Assembly (NCBI GenBank): GCA_016713985.1
Contig: JADJOD010000011.1
Span: forward strand, 1 to 64,000
Reading direction: 5' to 3'
From: Lewinellaceae bacterium
Lineage (GTDB): Bacteria > Bacteroidota > Bacteroidia > Chitinophagales > Saprospiraceae
DNA: 64,000 bases
Part shown: piece after piece, positions 45,545-54,137 of the stretch
How the letters are laid out: every line of letters begins with the position of its first letter
How positions within the stretch are numbered: the first letter of the stretch is position 1
Translations under genes and position numbers: made by a program
The notes under the pieces: model-generated
What the model was told of the DNA's origin: nothing
The model's input: the letters and a program-made list of their open reading frames with translations, nothing else
Databases searched by the model: none

Positions 45545-46855
45545 TCAATTCGAACAGGTATGGGCTCCCAGGTATTTCCAGCATACCATCAGGGATAATA
45601 CATAAATACACTGGGTACAGATCAACGCAAATACCAGGCCCTCCAATCCATAATAGCGGATTGCAAAAATGTTTAGAACACATCCCGCAACCGCAGCTGT
45701 GATTTTTGGGAAAAGCAACAGCCTGGTTTGCATGGAAAGCAAAAATCGATTGGAATAGTTTTGACCAAAATTGAACAAACCTCCTGCAATAACCATCAAA
45801 GGAAGCAGGCCCGAAACCTTTACGTATTTATCGTCGCTCAGCAAGGCGATTACTTCAGGACCAAAAGCCCAAAACACCAGAAAAAGGACCGCTGCCAAAA
45901 GCACATTGAACCATAAATATATGTTATTCAATTGATTGGCTTGTTTGAACTGGTGGCTTTCCTTCAGGTTGCCTGCGCGTTGGAACAGGATGGGAAACAA
46001 AAAATAACTGATCGAACCCAGCAACATGCTCAGCGATTGGAAACCGATCTGGTTCAATACGGCGTATTGCCCCACCGTTTCAGTCGACTGCATCCATTCC
46101 AGCGTCCAGCGCTCGGAAGCGCTTTGTATCCAGGTAAATACCCCGAAAAGGATAAATGGCCAGGAATACTGAAGGATATCTGTTGTATAATGGGTCCGGA
46201 TTTTTTCCCCGGACGATTTTTCGGTTTCCGGAAATGACCGCCTGTAATAAGTGTGGTTGAGCGCCATAAAAACTAAGGACGCAATCAGGTACCCCGCCAT
46301 CACGATCAGGGGATCGCCCGAGACCAGCCATAACAACAGAATGGCTAATACTTGCTGGAACACCCGTTCTCCGGTTTCCAAACCCATAGCGAGGGTGCGT
46401 TTGCGGGCGGCATTTTGCAGCCCGTAACGAAACGTATTGAACGAAGTCGAGGCATTGAGCGCAGCGATCAGCAAGCATGCAAGGCTCCATTCTTTCCATC
46501 CCAGGCGCCAGCAAACAACAGAAGAAACAGCCCCAACAATCAATAATACGATGGCCCCGTACCTGAACAGACGATTATATTGCTGATGAAAGGCGCTTAT
46601 TTCACCGTTTTCCCTGGCAATGGGATAAAACCGGAGAATGCCCTGTCCCAGCGGACCGAAAAAAAACATGGAAGGCAGCGTGGAAGTAATGTTATACAAG
46701 GCCAGTTGCCCGTAAGATGCTTCGCTTAAAAACGTGGTGAGAAACTTGGTGGTGGCTATGACCAAAAAAATGGACACAATTCGGCCGCAGACGGTGTATA
46801 CGGCCTCGAACAGATTTTTTTGGGAAAATCCGGCGGAAATGATGCCTTTCAACAT
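45545..46855 (-). CDS. wzx: Polysaccharide flippase, Wzx/MOP superfamily
   Basis: A 436-residue protein with about twelve transmembrane helices, for example VCGRIVSIFLVIATTKFLTT, YGAIVLLIVGAVSSVVCW, WPFILFGVFTWI and LLPLMVIAGGLFNFGQNY. The N-terminal FLTTFLSEASYGQLALYN and FFGPLGQGILRFYP motifs are usual for Wzx/oligosaccharide flippases. It should move lipid-linked repeat units across the inner membrane. It starts directly beside the Wzz gene stop (no spacer) and 54 bases before asnB. Confidence 0.88.
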   Translation of the reverse strand: MLKGIISAGFSQKNLFEAVYTVCGRIVSIFLVIATTKFLTTFLSEASYGQLALYNITSTLPSMFFFGPLGQGILRFYPIARENGEISAFHQQYNRLFRYGAIVLLIVGAVSSVVCWRLGWKEWSLACLLIAALNASTSFNTFRYGLQNAARKRTLAMGLETGERVFQQVLAILLLWLVSGDPLIVMAGYLIASLVFMALNHTYYRRSFPETEKSSGEKIRTHYTTDILQYSWPFILFGVFTWIQSASERWTLEWMQSTETVGQYAVLNQIGFQSLSMLLGSISYFLFPILFQRAGNLKESHQFKQANQLNNIYLWFNVLLAAVLFLVFWAFGPEVIALLSDDKYVKVSGLLPLMVIAGGLFNFGQNYSNRFLLSMQTRLLLFPKITAAVAGCVLNIFAIRYYGLEGLVFALICTQCIYVLSLMVCWKYLGAHTCSN

Positions 46856-47986
46856 TCAATGTTCATCAACCGGGACCGGAGTTGCCGTTAGTTGGTCGCG
46901 TATTATCTTTCGAAAGATGACAAACAATCCGCCCAGTACCAATCCCAGGCCCAGCCCCAGGGCCAGCGCCTTTTTTTTGCCATAAGGTGTGCCGACAAGC
47001 GGGGGAATCGGCAGGTCGATTGGCTGCACGTAGGGAATTTTGTTTCGCAGGGCAAAATCGGCGAGTTCCAGGTTTTTGACCGACTCGCCGTACATCAGGG
47101 CGTATATGGTTTTGTCCCGCGAGTAACGTTCGGTGGGCAGTTGGTCGGTGGGGCGAAACAATAAATTATTTTGTTCCCGGAATTGAGCGGCGCGGTATTC
47201 GGTACCGGCAAGCAGTTGCCGCAAAGAATCCGATTTTCCCTTGATAATCTGGTATGTTTCGAGTTGTTTTTCCGTTGATGCATTGATATAAAACGCACTC
47301 AAACAGTCGAATATGGCCCGGAGCAGCGCGATGGTAAGCGCTTCGGAACGGGTGTTGAGCGATAAGGTCATGATGCCGGAGTCGGCATTGTTCCGGGCGC
47401 CGAATAGCGGGGTGTGCTCTTCACTGCCCGTAAACATGCCATAAATCGACTTCAGTGCGGTGTATTCGAGTCTGCTGAATGTTTCCACGCTGTCCCGGGT
47501 AAAAAAGAAACCTTTTAAACTGGGTTGCCCCGGATTTTTTGGTTTTTTGCTCCACTCTTCTTCGTGCAAATGTTGAATACGGATAAAATGATTGGCCAGA
47601 TAATCCGTCTGCCCGCCGATCTCCACTTTTTGAAAAAGCGCCTGCTGCATGATCCGCAGCGAACGCGCCAGTTCAAGAATGCGGTCATTGTTATTTTCAT
47701 TGGAGCCCAAACCGAAGCCACCCAGCAAACTTCTCAACACACCGCCCTGGTTTCCACTGTCGTCGTCCACCATAAACGTCAGTTTGGATTGGTAGGTAAC
47801 GGGTGTGGTAAAAGCCAGGTAGCCCTGCCAGATAAGCAGCGGAAGGCAAAACAAGGCCAGAATTTTCCAGCAACGGCGCAATTCCGCCAGGTACTCCTTT
47901 ACCCGCGCGATGATGTCGCGCAGGCTGAGTTCTTCTTCCGGCTGTTGCGGCGTAAGGTTGTTGAGATCCGGTAGATAATCTTTCAT
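46856..47986 (-). CDS. Chain-length determinant / Wzz-type polysaccharide co-polymerase
   Basis: A 376-residue protein with the Wzz layout. A cytoplasmic N-terminus (LSLRDIIARVKEYLAELRRC) precedes TM1 (WKILALFCLPLLIWQGYLAF). A long periplasmic domain (about residues 65-330, with coiled-coil LETYQIIKGKSDSLRQLLAG) follows. Then come a proline-rich IPYVQPIDLPIPPLVGTPYG just before TM2, and TM2 (KKALALGLGLGLVLGGLFVI). It sets polymer length. There is no C-terminal BY-kinase domain: the protein ends 20-odd residues after TM2, and no Walker motif is present. Two bases separate it from the exporter gene. Confidence 0.89.
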   Translation of the reverse strand: MKDYLPDLNNLTPQQPEEELSLRDIIARVKEYLAELRRCWKILALFCLPLLIWQGYLAFTTPVTYQSKLTFMVDDDSGNQGGVLRSLLGGFGLGSNENNNDRILELARSLRIMQQALFQKVEIGGQTDYLANHFIRIQHLHEEEWSKKPKNPGQPSLKGFFFTRDSVETFSRLEYTALKSIYGMFTGSEEHTPLFGARNNADSGIMTLSLNTRSEALTIALLRAIFDCLSAFYINASTEKQLETYQIIKGKSDSLRQLLAGTEYRAAQFREQNNLLFRPTDQLPTERYSRDKTIYALMYGESVKNLELADFALRNKIPYVQPIDLPIPPLVGTPYGKKKALALGLGLGLVLGGLFVIFRKIIRDQLTATPVPVDEH

Positions 47987-47988
47987 GC

Positions 47989-50767
47989 CTAGTTCTTTAG
48001 CGCCGAAACAGCGAGCAGCACAGTAGCCAGTGTTCCTGCGGTGGCTAATATCTGCGTAAAGGCCTTGTCCCAGTCAATCGGCTTTTTTTCTTTTTCCACC
48101 CTTCTTTCTTTTTCGGGTTTTCCACCCACGGTGATTACGGAACCTTTGGTCACCCTGGGATAAACTTTGAACAAACCGAAATTGACCGTCCGGTTGATTT
48201 TTCCGTTGGGTTGTTCCACGGCGACGTGGGTGCGTTGTGCCGTTTTCCCAAAACCGGCAGTGTATTTCCGGATGAACCATCCCGCGCGTTTGCCCGGCGT
48301 ATAGGCAACATTGATGAGTCCGTTGGCGATCAACGGAGCAATAATGACTTCGGATGCACGGGTATTGGCCGTCCGGATACTTACCAGGTCTTCCCGTTTT
48401 GGCACATCAAGAATATCGCCGTCTTTCAAAATATGGTTGTGCAAAGAACGGTAATTGAGCATAGCCTCCTTTAAATCGGTGACAACATATCCTTTTTGCT
48501 CATCACTGCGGTAGAGGGACGCACCCTCTGCAAAGGCTTCGGCGCTCAGTCCCCCGGCGCGTTGAATCACATCGGAAAGGGTTTCATTGTCACTGACCAG
48601 CGCATACCTGCCGGGGTAACGCACTTCACCTCTTAACTCTACAAATCGCTGGAATTCAAACTCGGGCACGGTTCGTATAACAATCTCGTCGTAGGGTTGT
48701 ATGCCGTAACTGCCGGCATTGACCAGGTTGCTGTCCACCTGAGTGGTGGTCACCACGGCGCGGGTCGGTTCGTTTTCTTTGATCAGAATGCGATATACAT
48801 CCACCCTGTTGCGCGCTGCCTCCAGTTTGAGGCCTCCGGCGAGCAGTATGGCGTCGCGAAGACTCATATTTTTGCCGTACAGAAACTCACCCGGCCGGCG
48901 CACGGCTCCACTTATACGAATTGTCGCCGTGTCCGTGAAGGCGGAGCGGGACAATACTTCCAGTTTGTCAAAAGGTTTCAAAACGATGTTTGCCGCCGAC
49001 TCCGGATTGTCGAACGCCGCCGCCAGGTCCACGTCGATATATTGCAGTTGTTTGATATTGCCGGGTTCGCTGCGGACAATCATGCCCAATCCGCTGGCGT
49101 CCGGGCTCAAACCTCCGGCCAGCAGGATGGCCCTGCGCAAAGTCAGGCTGGAATCCTGGGTATAAGGGTAACCCTTCACCTGCTCGCGTACGGCGCCTGA
49201 AATGTTAATACTGCTGCGGTCGGTATACCGGCCTTTGGCATATACCGTCAGCCGGTCTTTGGGCTGAAGTGGAAAATCCCGGGCCGATCCTGGCGACTGG
49301 AGAATTTCGTCGAGATTCACCTGGAGCAGGCGGGTGGTTTGGTCGTTATTGGTGCGCAGCAAAAATGCCACATCCGTTCGGGCTTCAGGCCTTAAATTGC
49401 CCTTTTTGAGCAGATCGCTGATCCGGTTTGTTTCGTGCAGCGCGTAAGGGCCGGGCAGTTCGACCGCACCTTCAATGACCGCCGTGTTTTCAATGGGTGA
49501 AGGAATAATCCGAACAATTACTTCGTCCCCGTTCAGCAGCACAAAATCCTGCTTATTGTCCAGCAAGTTTTTGAGTTGAACGTCGATCAAAACCTGTTTA
49601 TCGTCAATAAAACGTTGTACCTGAACTACTTCCCGGTACGCATTGGCATTCAACCCTCCGGCGAACTCCAGCAATTTGACCAGATTTTCATTGCCGGTCA
49701 ATTCATATCGAAAGGGCCGGCGCACAGCGCCGCGCACCCCTGTAATACGTTCTGCAACAGGCACATGAATGATATCGTTGTCTTCCAGGAAAAAATCGTA
49801 CTGGACGGCGGGGTTATTCATGAATTCATAAATATCCAGGTGTTTGGTTTCCCGCCCCCGGATCACCTTGATGTTGCGCACCGTCCCGAGGTCATTGGGC
49901 CCTCCTGCCGCCATCAGGGCATTGAATGCCGTATTCACGGCGGACAGGGAAAAACTTCCGTAGTGGACGGTTTCCCCAAAAATATTGACGGTGATGTTGC
50001 GGGCGGTAAGCAGGCTCATGGCAAATTGTTCCGGCGCAAAACGATAGAACTGGCTGAAACGGCTTCGAAGCAATTCCCTGGCCTGATGCATCCGAAGGCC
50101 TTTGACAAAAATTTTGGGCATCTGGGTCGGCTGAATATAGCCGTCCCGCTGAACCTCAAACTGGCTGTCGAATTGGTGAAGGCCCGAATATGCTGATCAC
50201 GATAATGTCACCGGTACTTAATACGTAGTTATCCGGAGGTTTGGCATCGGTGGTTGTTCGGAATACCGCCAGCGATTTATCGCGAAACAGGTGTTGTCCC
50301 CAAACTTTTACCGGAGGCAGGCTGTCGGAAGCGCCGGGCGAATCGGGCAGGGTGGTTGCATTAGCCGTATCCGGCTGTCTGGCATCTTGCCGAATTTGCT
50401 CTGCCTTGTCGCGGGATATATTTCCGCTGGTACTGACCGTTGGCGGCGGCAGGTTGGCCTGAATTTTTTTTGCCTTCTCCGATTCCAGTTCAGAAAGCAC
50501 CTGCTGGATGGTATCCTGCAATTCGGGCAATTGTTCGGGCGTGATACTGTCCATATCAATCCCTTTTTGCTGTAACCTGGCCCGGACTTCAATTTCACTC
50601 AAACCCCGGCGTTTGATTTCCTGCAGGGCTTGTTGCTGGACGGAAGGGGAGGGGGCTGCCGGACTTTGAGCCGTTAGCGCCAGGGAGGAAAAACACATGA
50701 AAAGGCTCAGAAGGACACACATATTCCATCCTTTTCTCTTCCGGATAAGGTTTTCGGCATGAAGCAT
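47989..50767 (-). CDS. wza: Wza-like polysaccharide export protein with multiple SLBB domains, frameshifted near 50184
   Basis: The first part has a signal peptide (WNMCVLLSLFMCFSSLALTA), a helical Gln/Glu-rich region (about residues 40-120) and the export domain start NYVLSTGDIIVISIFG. The frame breaks in CCC/GGG (50183-50185). Removing one G gives ISIFGLHQFDSQFEVQRDGY, and the polysaccharide export domain continues. Then come about six SLBB blocks, each with a pattern like VVELPGPYALHETNRISDLL and ISGAVRRPGEFLYGKNMSLR. A C-terminal helix (ILATAGTLATVLLAVSAL) could cross the outer or inner membrane. Rebuilt length is 925 residues, much longer than E. coli Wza (about 380). It should form the outer-membrane export channel. 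Confidence 0.87.
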
Positions 50768-50852
50768 AGAAACGGACTTTAGGATTAGTTGAGGGAATCG
50801 GATAACCGGGGCAATAAACCCGGACGAACAAAATTACCAACTAAGCCGGAAA

Positions 50853-51977
50853 TTATCCGGCGAAGTACAATTTCACGGTGCCGGTAATTTTTTCCAGGGC
50901 TTCGTTTGCCAGTTCCGTATGGATGGGCAACGAGATCACGGTGTTGCACAAATGCTCCGTCACGGGCAACTCGCCGCCATTCCAGTTGCTGCTGAATGCT
51001 TTCTGTTTGTAAAGAGGCACCGGATAGTAGATCATGGAAGGGATACCTTGCTCTGCCAGATGTACTTTCAGACCTTCCCGGTCCGCTCCGGGAATTTGCA
51101 GGGTATATTGATGGAAAACGTGGCTGGATTTCGGGTGCCGGGCCGGAGTTTTGATCGCATCAATTCCGGAAAATGCGCCGTCGTAGTAGTCGGCAGCAGA
51201 TCTGCGGGCTGCGCAATAATCGTCTAAGTATTTCAACTTTACGTTCAGAACAGCCGCCTGAATGGCATCGAGCCGGGAATTGACTCCGATTTTGTCGTGG
51301 TAATACAACTTCGATTGCCCGTGGTTGGCGATCACCCGGGCTGCGGCGGCAAGGTTGTCGTCATTGGTCATCAAGGCGCCGCCGTCACCGTAGCAACCGA
51401 GGTTTTTGGAAGGAAAAAACGAAGTGCAACCGAAATGGCCGATGGCGCCGGATTTTTTTCGGGTACCGTCGGAAAAGGTATAATCCGCTCCGATCGTCTG
51501 GGCGTTGTCTTCGATCACGTACAGGTTGTGTTTTTTTGCCAATACCATGATCGGCTCAAGGTCCGCGCATTGTCCGAACAAATGAACCGGCACGATCGCC
51601 CGGGTCCGGGGCGTGATAGCGGCTTCGATATGATCGACCCGGATATTGAATGTATCCGGGTCGACATCCGTCATGACGGGTACAAGCCCCAGCAAACCAA
51701 TGACTTCGGCAGTGGCCACATACGTAAAGGCGGGTACGATGACCTCGTCGCCCGGCTTCAGTTCCAGCGCCATCATGGCGATTTGCAGGGCGTCGGTGCC
51801 ATTTGCGCAGGGAATGACGTGTTTAACCCCCAGGTATTGTTCGAGGTTTTCGCGGAAAGCGACCACCTTGGGGCCGCCGATAAACTGTGTGGATTCTATA
51901 ACCCCCAGAACCTCGCTGTCTATTTCTGTTTTAATGTGATGGTATTGGGTTTTTAGGTCAACCATTGAAATGTTCAT
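50853..51977 (-). CDS. DegT/DnrJ/EryC1/StrS aminotransferase (WbpE-like)
   Basis: A 374-residue PLP-dependent sugar aminotransferase. It has FIGGPKVVAFRENLEQYLGV, CANGTDALQIAMMALELKPG (cofactor phosphate loop), TDVDPDTFNI, VHLFGQCADLEPIM, IEDNAQTIGA and GHFGCTSFFPSKNLGCYGDG with the Schiff-base Lys. C-terminal GVNSRLDAIQAAVLNVKLKY and IPSMIYYPVPLYKQKAF match WbpE-type enzymes. It would move an amino group from glutamate to a 3-keto UDP-sugar acid, giving the 3-amino product for the WbpD-like acetyltransferase. The spacer to the dehydrogenase gene (185 bases) contains only a small AAAGGC/GCCTTT hairpin. Confidence 0.9.
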   Translation of the reverse strand: MNISMVDLKTQYHHIKTEIDSEVLGVIESTQFIGGPKVVAFRENLEQYLGVKHVIPCANGTDALQIAMMALELKPGDEVIVPAFTYVATAEVIGLLGLVPVMTDVDPDTFNIRVDHIEAAITPRTRAIVPVHLFGQCADLEPIMVLAKKHNLYVIEDNAQTIGADYTFSDGTRKKSGAIGHFGCTSFFPSKNLGCYGDGGALMTNDDNLAAAARVIANHGQSKLYYHDKIGVNSRLDAIQAAVLNVKLKYLDDYCAARRSAADYYDGAFSGIDAIKTPARHPKSSHVFHQYTLQIPGADREGLKVHLAEQGIPSMIYYPVPLYKQKAFSSNWNGGELPVTEHLCNTVISLPIHTELANEALEKITGTVKLYFAG

Positions 51978-52162
51978 GATTCCTGTTCCAGCGTTTTAGA
52001 TGTTCGATAAAATGCCGTTTTTAGTCCTCCGCTTTCACCGGTCCAACCTTTTTTAAAAGGCTTCGCCTTTCATAAGTTGCGGGGGGACTTATGGCAAATG
52101 ATTGGCAATTGTTTGATTTACAGTGCATTAAAACTGTTTTAAGGGGCTTGTTCCGGGGCGTG

Positions 52163-53452
52163 TTAAAGGCGCCAGTAATGAATGTCCGGATCTATATCAT
52201 TGTACAGGGCTTTTAAATCCATCAGGATCGCATTTTCACGGGTGATGGATTTAAAAAACGCGCTGTTGTACGATTTGTATTCTTCATGCGCTACGGCCGC
52301 CACTACTGCGTCGTAGTCATCTGAAATTTTATCCACCAGGGTCAGTTTGTATTCGTGTGCCACTTCGTTGGGGGATGCATGCGGATCGGCCACGTGTACG
52401 TTGATGGAGAAGTCCTGGAGTTCGTGCACGAGGGCTGCCACTTTGGAGTTGCGAATATCCGCCACGTCCTCCTTGAAAGTGATTCCGAGCACGAGTACTT
52501 TTGCTTTTCCCGGACTTTTTTCTTTTTGGATCAGCAGTTGAACGAGTTTTTTGGCGATCCAGGCCGGCATACCGTCATTGATCCGGCGGCCGCTGAGGAT
52601 AACCTGGGGTTCGTAGCCGAGTTCGACCGATTTGTGCAAGAGGTAGTAGGGGTCTACGCCGATGCAGTGACCACCCACCAGGCCGGGATAAAATTTGAGG
52701 AAGTTCCACTTGGTTCCGGCCGCTTTGATCACCTCCTGGGTATCGATTCCCATGCGATCGAAGATCATGGCAAGTTCGTTCATGAGCGAAATGTTGAGGT
52801 CCCGCTGCGTATTTTCGATCACTTTTGCGGCTTCGGCAACTTTAATGCTGCTGGCTTTATACACGCCGGCTTCGATAATATGGCCATAAGTCTGGGCGAT
52901 CTCTTCCAGGGATTCGGCGTCGCTGCCACTCACAATTTTCAGAATTTTGGTCAGGGGGCGCGTTTTATCACCCGGGTTGATACGTTCCGGGGAATAGCCG
53001 ATTTTAAAGTCGCGCCCCATTTTTAACCCTGAAATTTCTTCCAGGATGGGCAGACAATCCTCTTCCGTGCAACCCGGATACACTGTTGATTCGTAGATGA
53101 CGTAATCTCCTTTTTTCAACGCTTTTGCCACACTGGCAGAGGCTTTTTTCAAAGGATTAAGGTCGGGAACCTTGTGTTCGTCGATATCGGTGGGTACGGC
53201 GATGACAAAGAAATTTGCTTTGCGAAGCTCCTCGATTTCATCGGTAAAAAGAATGTCGGTGCCATCGAAGGCTCCTGCACCCAGCTCGCGGCTGGGGTCT
53301 TCTCCCCGTCGCATCATCTCGATACGCGTTTTGTTGATGTCAAAGCCGATGACTTTAAAGTGGCGGGCGAATTCAAGAGCAATCGGCAATCCCACATAGC
53401 CGAGTCCAACAACGGCGAGGGATTTCTTTTTGTTTTTAAGTGCCTGATACAT
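52163..53452 (-). CDS. UDP-sugar 6-dehydrogenase, TviB/WbpA/WbpO type
   Basis: A 429-residue NAD-dependent dehydrogenase of the UDP-glucose/GDP-mannose dehydrogenase family. It shows VVGLGYVGLPIALEFARHFK, FDINKTRIEMM, FFVIAVPTDID, YESTVYPGCTEEDCLPILEE and SPERINPGDK. The catalytic Cys is in VGGHCIGVDPYYLLHKSVEL, and the C-terminal domain has LGITFKEDVADIRNSKVAAL. This form oxidises the C6 of UDP-N-acetylhexosamines to the uronic acid (TviB, WbpO and WbpA are the models). It is the first committed step toward an acidic sugar in the polysaccharide. It follows the regulator gene by 32 bases. Confidence 0.92.
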   Translation of the reverse strand: MYQALKNKKKSLAVVGLGYVGLPIALEFARHFKVIGFDINKTRIEMMRRGEDPSRELGAGAFDGTDILFTDEIEELRKANFFVIAVPTDIDEHKVPDLNPLKKASASVAKALKKGDYVIYESTVYPGCTEEDCLPILEEISGLKMGRDFKIGYSPERINPGDKTRPLTKILKIVSGSDAESLEEIAQTYGHIIEAGVYKASSIKVAEAAKVIENTQRDLNISLMNELAMIFDRMGIDTQEVIKAAGTKWNFLKFYPGLVGGHCIGVDPYYLLHKSVELGYEPQVILSGRRINDGMPAWIAKKLVQLLIQKEKSPGKAKVLVLGITFKEDVADIRNSKVAALVHELQDFSINVHVADPHASPNEVAHEYKLTLVDKISDDYDAVVAAVAHEEYKSYNSAFFKSITRENAILMDLKALYNDIDPDIHYWRL

Positions 53453-53484
53453 TGTAATTTAGATTAAGTTTTAGCATCCAGTTG

Positions 53485-54036
53485 TTAAATGAGGGGAGGC
53501 TCGGTATGTTGACTCCAGAGGAGCAAGGGTTCCGGGTTGTATTTTGTCCAGTCGATGGTGGCGGCTTCCTGCGTATTGTAAATCAGGTACCGGATTTTGC
53601 GTCCGACGATTTTTTCCGCCTTTTCAACCAGCGAGGTCAGGTAGGTTTTGTCAAAATCGCCGATAAAAACCAGATCGATTACCTGACTGTCCATACCTTT
53701 TGAAAAATCGCCCACGAGGTAAACCCGCTGCACATCGCCCAATCGCCGGACCACGTTTTCAACTACCTGATCAAGGCCGAAATGTTTCAGGACGATGCTG
53801 TGTATTTCATGGAAAAGCGGATGGCTTGTGTTGGCGCGGAATATTTTTTTATTCCCCTCACTTTCAGATGTGAGTAAACCAGCACTTTCCAATCTGTTGA
53901 GTTCCAGGCGTATGCCATTGGACGATTCGCCGAATTCACTTTCCAGACTGCGCAGATATGCTGTAGCGTGGCTGTTGAGAAAAAATTTCAACAACAGTTT
54001 AATCCGCGTTTTGGAAGAGATGAGTGCGTCGATCAT
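53485..54036 (-). CDS. Winged-helix regulator with degenerate nucleotidyltransferase domain
   Basis: A 183-residue protein (ATG 54036; TTG 54042 is an alternative). Residues 1-75 form an ArsR/MarR-like winged helix (SSKTRIKLLLKFFLNSHATA, LRSLESEFGESSNGIRLELN, RLESAGLLTSESEGNKKIFR). Residues about 98-170 resemble the minimal nucleotidyltransferase fold: VYLVGDFSKGMDSQVIDLVF aligns with the GS-x10-DxD motif, but the Ser and first Asp are not kept. It is therefore probably a binding or structural domain without catalysis. Similar genes occur beside exopolysaccharide genes in Bacteroidota, as I recall. It has its own promoter and heads the dehydrogenase gene, so it may control the locus. Confidence 0.78.
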   Translation of the reverse strand: MIDALISSKTRIKLLLKFFLNSHATAYLRSLESEFGESSNGIRLELNRLESAGLLTSESEGNKKIFRANTSHPLFHEIHSIVLKHFGLDQVVENVVRRLGDVQRVYLVGDFSKGMDSQVIDLVFIGDFDKTYLTSLVEKAEKIVGRKIRYLIYNTQEAATIDWTKYNPEPLLLWSQHTEPPLI

Positions 54037-54052
54037 GTTCAAAAATGAGCAG

Positions 54053-54080
54053 CAAAATTACTCAAAGTTGAAAAATACAA
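54053..54080 (-). promoter_or_regulatory. -33/-7 promoter for the winged-helix regulator and following genes
   Basis: On the minus strand a TTG at about 54080-54078 is followed after 17 bases by TAATTTTG (54060-54053), an exact TAnnTTTG match, 16 bases before the ATG. Downstream spacing is short through the dehydrogenase gene (32 bases), so this promoter could drive both. Confidence 0.5.
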
Positions 54081-54137
54081 CCACCTCCTGCGAAAATTAA
54101 TCCGGGTTGTGTCAACCAGACGGCATTCCGCTGTTTT

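Noticed and set aside
52060..52085. AAAGGC-TTC-GCCTTT hairpin as terminator after the dehydrogenase gene
   Set aside because: The stem is only six pairs and is not followed by a T-run in the transcribed direction; too weak to list.
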